Assembly: GCF_904849725.1 (NCBI RefSeq)
Contig: NC_058521.1
Coordinates: 557,524,176 to 557,588,175 of the forward strand
Length of the DNA stretch: 64,000 nt
Direction of reading: 5' to 3'
DNA from: Hordeum vulgare subsp. vulgare
Taxonomy: Eukaryota > Streptophyta > Magnoliopsida > Poales > Poaceae
In this document: positions 56,470 to 64,000 of the stretch, piece by piece
Numbering within the stretch: the first letter of the stretch is position 1
Layout: each line of letters begins with the position of its first letter
Translations under genes and position numbers: made by a program
The notes under the pieces: generated by a model
Told to the model about the DNA's origin: nothing
Database searches by the model: none
Seen by the model: only the letters and a program-made list of their open reading frames with translations

Positions 56470-57355
56470 CACTACAAGAAATATGCTAACATGTGACCTT
56501 CAATGTTGGTCACCGAATGGTCGTTGATTTCCATTTGCGACCTTTTTACGACCAAAAACAGACGGTCAAAATCTGAGGGTCGCTAATGAACTATAACGAC
56601 CTTTCTTCTGGAATGGTCGACATTTATGACCAAACAAAAGGTCGTTGGTTCTACGACCAATTGTTTTGGTCGTTGGTTGTCTGCCGAGGCCACGTCGGAT
56701 CCAATGTGGCAAGCTGACCTGGCAAAGTTACGACCAATTGGATTGGTCGTTGATAAGAATCAGCCCGGTCCAGTTGAGTGTTTTACATGGGCCGGGCCCA
56801 GCAATTCAGCCCATTTATAATGTATTTTCCAGATAATTTTGGTTAGCTAGATGGGCCGAGTCCATTGTCCAGCCCTTTTATTTTTGGGTTGTGGCCTTTT
56901 TACTCCATAGATTTTCTATTTTTAGCCATTATTTTTTGTATGCAGATCCCACTTGTCATGTTCTTCTCATAATTTGTCTCATATGTCAAGAAGTTCAACA
57001 TTAGTAATATTACTTTCATAAGAGGTGCCCTTGGTCAGGTTTTCATTTCACACATTTTCCAATCGCATACGATATCAATATTTCAAAAAGAGCAGAGAGA
57101 ACATGTGAAATTCGTCAAATTAACATGAATGTAGGATATTACAATTTTTCCAGTCTGTTACAAAGCAGAAATGCCTACTATTACAATATATAATATGCAT
57201 TATTGGATAAGTAGAGCTTCACACAATTGGCTTTAGGGCTTCGGACTTCAACTTTATTAGGCATGGATGTCCTGTAAAAGAAACAACCATATTTTTAACA
57301 ACTACAAGATACAGATCAAGAATAGAAATAAGGCACAAAAACAAGCAATTATCAC

Positions 57356-57416
57356 CTGTAGCCAGTCACGCACATTGTGCTTCTTCACGTACTTCTTGGT
57401 CAAGTACTTCAAGTAC
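57356..57416 (-). pseudogene. RPL22: Captured exon of ribosomal protein eL22
   Basis: A 61-bp minus-strand exon, bounded by TTTTCGCAG and CAG|GTGATAATT, encodes [20 protein letters not shown]. This is the conserved C-terminal part of eL22, with small differences from plant sequences I know (KYVKKH for KYLKKH, WLQ for WLR). The next candidate exon (near 57270) ends in stops after DIHA, so no full gene is present. The kept splice sites point to capture of genomic DNA rather than mRNA. Confidence 0.8.
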
Positions 57417-57833
57417 CTGCGAAAATGAGAATTCGTGAGATTCAACATAAGAGGACAACATGAACAAAAGAAACATATTTACACAGGAGCCATTGTTCAT
57501 GACAAGGAAAACATTGAGTACTAAACTGGAGAACAATGCAATACTCTTTTTAAGCAGGAATTGCAACTGATATGATAAAATAATCACATAATCTCGCATC
57601 AACCATCTACGTACAAGTCAAATAATCACGTAAAAGAGAGAGCATCTTTTAGAGCCTCTAGACCGGAGGGTATGCCTGTGCCAGAGCCTAGAGGACTGAC
57701 GAGGTATCAATGAGGAGGCACTCTAGCCAGCATAGATCAGAAAGGTAACGTAGTAGTGGGGAATAGAGATTAAGGAAAGACTTATTTATTGATAACTTGC
57801 ATCAGTCGGTGCAATTATAGGACCAATATATTG

Positions 57834-59459
57834 GTGACTGATGTTTGCTGTGTATCCCTTGCAATGGCGCCAGGTATACTTCTTCTACCTCAAAAAGATC
57901 TCCAGCAACGGCGCCGGAAATTGTTGTGTCGACGACACGAGGAATCCTTCATCTCCGGCTACGCCTTAAGGGACTTCCTAGGCAAGTATGCAAAGGATTT
58001 CCCCCGTGGCCTTGGAGCTTTGCGTTGGTGTTCCCTCAAAGCGGAAAGGGTGATGTAGCACAGCGACGGTAAGTATTTCCCTCAGTTTGAGAACCAAGGT
58101 ATCAATCTGGCGGAAGAGTATCTCAAGATCCTGCACAAACAGAAAAGCTTGCACCCAACGCTATGAAGGGGTTGTCAATCCCTTATAGATTGTTTGCCAA
58201 GTGAGAACTGAAAGCAAAAAAGTAACAAAGCAAAGTAAAAGCGGAGTTGTAAACGATGGATGTAAATAGACCCGGGGGCCGTAGTGTTTACTAGTGGCTT
58301 ATCTCATGAAAGCAAGTAGATGGTGGGTGCACAAATTACTGTTGAGCAATTGATAGAAGTGTGCAGAGTCGTGACGATATCTATGCAATGATTATTTTTA
58401 TAGGCATCACATCCGAAACAAGTAGACCGATACTGTCTGCATCTACTACTATTACTCCACACGTCGACCGCTATCCAGCATGCATCTAGTGTATTAAGTC
58501 CATAAGAACAGAGTAACGCCTTAAGCAAGATGACATGATGTAGAGAGATAATCTCAAACCAATGATAAAAACCCCATCTTTTTACCCTTGATGGCAACTG
58601 CTTGATGTGTGCCTTGCTGCCCCTACTGTCACTGGGAAAGGTCACCACATGGCAGAACCCAAAACCAAGCACTTCTCCCATTGCAATAATCATAGATCTA
58701 GTTGGCCAAACAAAACCCAAGACTCGGAGAGACTTACAAGGATATCAAATCATGCATATAAGAAATCAGCAAAGACTCAAATATATATCATAGATAATCT
58801 GATCACAAGTCCACAATTCATCGGATCTCGACAAACACACCGCCAAAGAAGATTACATCGGATAGATCTCCATGAAGATCATGGAGAACTTTGTATTGAA
58901 GATCCAAGAGAGAGAAGAAGCCATCTAGCTACTAACTATGGACCCGTAGGTCTGAAGTGAACTACTCACGAGTCATTGGAGGGGCGATGATGATGATGAA
59001 GAAGCCCTCCACCTCCAAAGTCCCCTCCGGCAGGGTGCCGGGAAGGGTCTCCAGATGAGATCTCACGGAAACGGAAGATTGCGGCAGCGGAAAAGTATTT
59101 TCGAGGCTCCCCTGATTTTTTGCGGAATATTTGGGAATATATATGCGCAAGACCTAGGTCAGGGGGCGGCCATGGAAGCCAAAAGCTTGCCCACCACCGC
59201 CTCCCCCTGGTGGCGGGGTGGGAGGTTGTGGGCTCCCTGGGGCCCACCTGGCCTGGCCCAAAGGCTCCCTGGACTTCTTCCGTTCGGGAAAAAATCATTT
59301 CGGGGTTTTTATTCCGTTTGGACTCCGTTCCAAAATCAGATCTGAAAAGAGTCAAAAACACGAAAAAACAGGAACTCGCACTTGTCACTGAATTAATAAG
59401 TTAGTCTCGAAAAGATATAAAAAGGTACATAAAACATACGTTTGAGACGTATCAGTGAC
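57834..59459 (-). mobile_element. LTR-like insertion (57839-59454) with GTGAC duplication
   Basis: Minus-strand start TGATACGTCTCAAACGTATG (59454) is a start common to several Triticeae LTR families. The other end is ...AGCAAACATCA (57839). GTGAC flanks both sides (57834-57838, 59455-59459). Inside are AT- and GC-rich parts typical of such LTRs, and near the distal end CCGGCGCCGTTGCTGG, a sequence that elsewhere lies at or after LTR ends. It has no coding domain. It is a solo LTR or a short non-autonomous element. Confidence 0.65.
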
Positions 59460-60231
59460 TCAAGACCAGTGTCCTGGACGGATACAAACTTAAAGTGTTG
59501 CAGAACGTGACTACTGCAGGTTCTGTTGAAATGACTCTTTACTTAGGGAACAAAAGATCAATAGAAATCTTAGCCTACTCCAGCTCAGATATGTGTGCTG
59601 TAGCCTGTGGGTTGCCTCCTCCGATACGTAATTCCCCACATAACTCTAAGTAATTACGGTTATCTACCAATTCATTGGTACAATGGTGCCCCACTCCCAC
59701 CCCTCCAAATCTCCGGGAACATGCTAGGCCTAGTAGAAAACAATGTTTTGAAATGCATGGGTAGACTTATATAGAAACACGAAATGAACAGGTATGATTC
59801 TTAATGTGTATGAGACTGACATCTGAAGATATACCTAAAATGTTGATGAATCATATTATGTAGTACAAAGATAATAGAGATTGAGGGTCACTCACAACTG
59901 TGCTCACTTCCGTTTTAGCTGGTAAGTGCAAATAAACAAGATCTTGAGTAGATAAAGGCTATGAACAACTCTTGTGGTTATGCTTTGAAGTCTAGTGCTT
60001 GTTTTATGTTTTAAGTTGACAGTTACCTATTACGGTCAGATTCTTGGTTCAAACAAGGTAAAGTGATATACATTCTGAATTAAATCTAAGTGCAATAAAA
60101 GCAAGGGATGCAAAATATGGACAGCTAACCCAATTGAACCTACATTAATATCATACCATATGTATGTAAAAGTGAGCACCAATTCACACCCAGGACAGTA
60201 TTAGAACAGCAAGGATTTTAATTTCCCATAC
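59460..60231. other. No gene assigned
   Basis: Plus-strand sequence 59460-59655 is open in one frame (SVLDGYKLKVLQNVTTAGSV and on) but without start, splice sites or a motif I know. The rest is AT-rich spacer. Confidence 0.3.
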
Positions 60232-60612
60232 CAGCGGGGCGTTTGCGGGCTGCGATTGCTGCACGATAGCGGCGAATTTCCTGGTCACTGGCCGGTGATC
60301 GACGGCGCCAGGCTGGCTCTTGGCACCGGCGGCGGCTGGTTTTCTGAAACATGGAAGAAAACTCGGAGCGATTAGAGATCCAGTTTTGAATCACATGCGG
60401 AATTGAGCTGGAGTTCGAAATTCGGTCATGGATCGGGGGATTGCTCACTCTTGCAGGCCCCTTTTTCTGATGGCTTGGGGCTGGTGAGGAGCATCGAGGA
60501 TGTTCTTCTTGTCCCTCAGGGCTGTGGGGTTTGTCTTGGCCGCCGCCTTCGACGCCAGCTTGACGCCCTCCATGGCCGCGCCCCTGTGGTTCAAAGACCT
60601 CACGTTCTCCAT
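60232..60612 (-). pseudogene. CYCB2: Captured N-terminal exons of a B2-type cyclin
   Basis: Minus strand exons are 60612-60449 (from [23 protein letters not shown]...) and 60343-60232. They join in frame across a good intron (donor CAAGA|GTGAGC, acceptor TTTCAG), giving RKRGLQEKPAAAGAKSQPGA and HRPVTRKFAAIVQQSQPANA, which I recognise as the start of grass B2 cyclins. The destruction-box region reads [10 protein letters not shown], where functional cyclins have RxxLxxIxN, so the key Arg is missing. No cyclin box follows the donor at 60231; only about 92 codons were captured. Confidence 0.8.
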
Positions 60613-61540
60613 TACTGACGACGGCTGGAAACCCTGCACCACGAGGAAAGCAATCCAAATTCAGAAACAGAGGAAACGCATCTGCACAAGGAGAAAAACG
60701 GGATCTTTTGGTTCGAATCGCTGCCAAGAACTCCGGATTTGGCCAAGAACCCGATGGAAAGACTCATGAATCCGAAACCCAAACGAGCAAGAACGTGCTA
60801 CTGGAACATTATTTACGAGGAGGGGAAGAAGCGACTGACGGATCCATGCATCTATCCGAGGGACGGATGGAAGAGGGGGGGGGTACTTGCGGAGGGCGGG
60901 GCGGGGCGGTCACTTGGAGCTCTTGTGCGCCTAGATGAACTTGGAGTTCTTGAGGTCCTCCTCGGTGAATCCGGCGGTGATCTTGGTGGCCATGACAGAG
61001 CCACCACCGTCTGCAGCACAAGGGAGATGGGCACCGCCAGATACGAGGGCCGCTAACACGTGGCAGGCCCGTGATCGGCCAAAGCATCCGCATCCAACCC
61101 CCCCGCCAGCCGCAACACAACCCACGGGGAGGGAGGGGAGACTACCGAAGTGAGCTTCCAAGCCACGCCACCAACCAAACCGGCAAGAGGAGGGCAGCCG
61201 GTGGGGGCCAACACGCGCATGAGATCCAATCTCGGGAGATGGGGGCGCAGTGCATGGAGGAGGAAACGATGACACCACCACGGGACGAGCGCGTTGGGTC
61301 GGCTAAGGGGCCGAGGTGGATGGGAGTGGCGGCGGTGGGTGGGAGACGGAGGCGGGGTGGAGAGACGAGACGAGGGGAGGGGGTGAATCAGTCGGACGAG
61401 GTTGGGTTTGCGTTTTTTTGCATTTAGAAAGTGAAGGACGGGCACGTAGTGTTTGGATCCGTTGGATCTTTGGCTTTGACGGGTCAAATCATCTCGAGTG
61501 GGGGTGACTGCCCTGCCACGTCATCGAACCGGGAGAGGAG
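60613..61540 (-). other. GC-rich 5' region with a small exon-like ORF
   Basis: At 60993-60931 a minus-strand frame starts MATKITAGFTEEDLKNSKFI and stops at TAG. It follows CTGCAG acceptor-like sequence near 61010. I do not recognise it. It may be another captured exon. 61040-61480 is GC-rich with composition-driven open frames. Confidence 0.35.
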
Positions 61541-61748
61541 GTTTTATCCAATAGGAAACCGACAACAAAATTGTGTTTGTTTACCCTATTACTTTTGATA
61601 ATATGAACCTGTTAATATTTAGCAAAAATTCTCTAATATTTGTCCATGCCTTCTAGAAATGATGAACTAATACCATGTAAAATTTCATATTCTTTAGACC
61701 TTATTTACATTTAAAAAATATGAAATATTCAGTATTTCAATATTTCGA

Positions 61749-64000
61749 GTGCCTAAAATGAGTTTTTTGTGTGAAGGACCTATCATATATTTATTGCAAA
61801 ATTGGATCAAATCATTTTCTAAAATACTATGCCATATTTATCGTACAATTGACCCAATGGTTGGGTGTCAAAAGCTTTTATCCACCTCTCGTGAAAAAGA
61901 CAAATTTTCGTCGATTCAGCTCGAAGCGGGTCAAATTTGAACTGCAGCTTCATTATAGATTGTTTTTTATTTTTTTTCCAAAAATCATTTATAGGTACAA
62001 AAGTATCATTTAATCAGAGAAACACCAATATATTTCCAAGATTTAATCACTAGGTAAGAACGGTCATACCCGTCGTTTTGACCGCATTTTGAAATGGCCA
62101 TGAAAAATTCAAAAAAAAACAAAAAAATGGAAAACATTTGCATTGTGTCATTATATGTGACAAAGTTACCAGGAAAAATAGTAACCTTGTGATACGGCAA
62201 TTATTTTATAGAAGTGTTATCAGAAATGGGCTATCATGTGTGAAGATTCATGGTTTTCAAGCCAAATGTTCAATCTTATGGCCACGTTTATGGCATAGTT
62301 TGTTAAAATGATCTAATATTGTGCATAAGGGTACATATTGGAATGGCACACAATGTTGATTAAGGAAGTTTATATTTTCCTTGTATGTAAAAATCATTTT
62401 CTATTTTTCAAGTGTCCAAATGAGTTTTTTATGAAGGACCTACCATATATTTATTTCAAAATTATACCAAATCATTTTTCTAAAATACTAGGCCATATTT
62501 AACGTACAATTGACCCAATGGTTGGGTGTCAAAAAAAGTTTTTATCCAACTCTCGTGAAAAAGACAAATTTTCGTCGAATAAGGTGAAAGCGGGTCAAAT
62601 TTGAACTGCAACTTCATTATAGACTGCTTTTTATTATTTCCAAAAATCATTCATAGGTACCAAAGTATCTATTTAATCAGAGAAACACCAAAAGATTTTC
62701 AAGATTCAACCACTAGGTAAGAACGGTCATACCCGCCGTTTTGACCGCATAAATGGCCATGAAAAATTCAAAAAAAAACAAAAAAATGGAAAACCTTTGC
62801 ATTGTGTCATTATATGTGACAAAGTTACTAGGAAAATAATAAACTTGTAATACGGTAATTATTTTAAGAAAGTGTTCTCTAAAATGGGCCATCATGTGTG
62901 AAGATTCATGGATTTCGAACCAAATGATCAATCTTATGGCTACATTCATGACCTAGTTTGTTGAAACGATCTAATATTGTTCATAAGGGTGCATATTGTA
63001 ATGGCAAACAATGCTGATTAAGGAAGTTTTCATTTTCCTTGTATGTACAAATCATTTTCCATTTTTCAAGTGCCCAAAATGAGTTTTTTTTTGTGAAGGA
63101 CCTACCATATATTTGTTTTAGAATTGTAGCAAATCATTTTTCTAGAATACTAAGCCATATTTAATATACAATTGACAAAATGGTTGGGTGTTAAAAGGTT
63201 TTATCGACCTCTAGTGAAAAAGACAAATTGCTGCCGATTTAGAAGGAAGCGGGTCAAATTTGAACTAGAGGTGCCTCATAGTTTTCTCATGATTTTTTAC
63301 AAAAATCATTTTTAGGTAAAGAAGTATCTATTTAATGAGAGACCCAACAAAAATATGACAAGATTCAACCCCTAGCTATGAACGGTCATGCCCGCCGTTT
63401 CGACCGCATTTTGAAACGGGCATAACAAATTAAAAAAATAAAAAGATGCAAAACCTTCGCGTTGTGTCATAATATGTGACCAAGTTACTAGGAAAAATGA
63501 TAAACTTGTAATACGGTAATTATTTTTAAAAAGTGTTCTTAGAAATGAGCCATCAGGTGCGAAGATTCATGGCTTTCGAGCCAAATGATCAATCTTATGG
63601 CGACATTCATGTCATACTTTGTTAAAACGATCTAATATTATGCACAAGGGTGCATATTGGAATGGCAAACAATGTTGATTACGGAAGTTTTCATTTTCCT
63701 TGTATGAAAAATTCATTTTCCATTTTTCAAGTGCCCAAAATGAGTTTTTTTGTGAAGGACCTACCATATATTTGTTTCAAAATTGGACCAAATCATTTTT
63801 CTAAAATACTAGACCATATTTAATGTACAATTGACAAAATGGTTGGGTGTTAAAAGCTTTTATCCACCTCTAGTGAAAAAGACAAATTGCCGCTGTTTCA
63901 GTAGGAAGCGGGTCAAATTTGAACTACAGCTGCATTATACTTTTCTCTTTATTTTTCCCAAAAATCATTTATAGGTACATAAGTATCTATTTAATAAGAA
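61749..64000. repeat. 660-bp tandem array, at least 3.4 copies, running off the window
   Basis: Equivalent points (GTGCC.AAAATGAGTTTTTT and variants) lie at 61749, 62412, 63070 and 63730, i.e. 658-663 bp apart. Shared blocks include TTGACCCAATGGTTGGGTGT, GCGGGTCAAATTTGAACT and GTGAAGATTCATGG. Non-coding. Confidence 0.92.

Larger units (their letters stand above)
56470..64000. mobile_element. Third CACTA element (left end), carrying host gene fragments; continues past the window
   Basis: Starts with the classic CACTACAAGAAATATGC. Subterminal repeats are GGTCGTTGATT/GACCAA-type palindromes (56500-56760) unlike those of the first two CACTAs, so it is another family. It contains an eL22 exon, a cyclin B2 fragment, an LTR-like insertion and a 660-bp array. 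No matching right end (TTTCTTGTAGTG) occurs before 64000. That the whole stretch belongs to one element is an inference. Confidence 0.55.

Noticed and set aside
59460..59655. Open plus-strand frame as a captured exon
   Set aside because: No start, splice site or recognisable motif; too short to support a call.

Overview
The window is nuclear DNA of a grass, almost certainly a Triticeae species (wheat, barley or a relative). The reasons are an Angela/WIS-type Copia element whose LTR begins TGTTGGAAATATGCCC, CACTA transposons with 'TTTAGTCCCGGTT' subterminal repeats, GT-AG introns, and transposons nested inside transposons. I see one ordinary host gene, an intronless F-box/LRR gene at 39568-41046. 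Nearly everything else is transposon-derived. There is no bacterial feature, rRNA or CRISPR array.

Layout. 1-2193: broken zinc-knuckle (DUF4283-type) gene on the minus strand. 2951-4485: Copia-type LTR on the minus strand. 4486-30100: what looks like a large Mutator-like (MULE) element. It has a decayed FAR1-type transposase gene on + (15203-19704) and a multi-exon Ulp1 (C48) protease gene on - (20540-28418), arranged tail to tail. This element was hit by a complete young Copia retrotransposon (6318-15104, TSD AGAAA, intact 1327-codon ORF) and a Helitron (17049-18487). 30100-37200: mostly unrecognised AT-rich DNA with a foldback element (32528-33410), a TTA-flanked MITE (34304-34623) and a GC-rich block. 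37227-39413: hAT-type element (8-bp TSD AAAACAAA) carrying a nested Helitron whose 3' end is tandemly duplicated. The hAT ends about 60 bp before the TATA box of the F-box gene.

42517-54191: a complete CACTA element (11,675 bp, TSD AAC). It holds a leftward, decayed Transposase_24 plus Ulp1-like gene, a 336-bp tandem array, a MURA (Mutator transposase) C-terminal remnant and an intact-looking leftward zf-GRF gene. It also holds two copies of a plant snRNA-type promoter: a USE (GTCCCACCTCG), then exactly 24 nt, then TTTATAA. That spacing is the one used by RNA polymerase III in plants. The second copy is placed so that transcription would start at the base of a 72-bp inverted repeat (49995-50166) that is followed immediately by TTTT, a Pol III terminator. 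This apparent transposon-encoded Pol III hairpin-RNA unit is the most interesting signal in the window.

54482-64000: left ends of two further CACTA elements, one (56470) inside the other (54482). The outer one carries a broken B3-domain gene. The inner one carries spliced-looking fragments of host genes for ribosomal protein eL22 and a B2-type cyclin, is interrupted by a 1.6-kb LTR-like insertion (TSD GTGAC), and runs into a 660-bp tandem array that continues beyond the window.

How the parts relate: the F-box gene is the only likely cellular protein gene. The CACTA element combines a protein-coding part transcribed leftwards with candidate small-RNA units transcribed rightwards from the same subterminal repeat block. 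All boundaries, repeat counts and divergences were read by eye.
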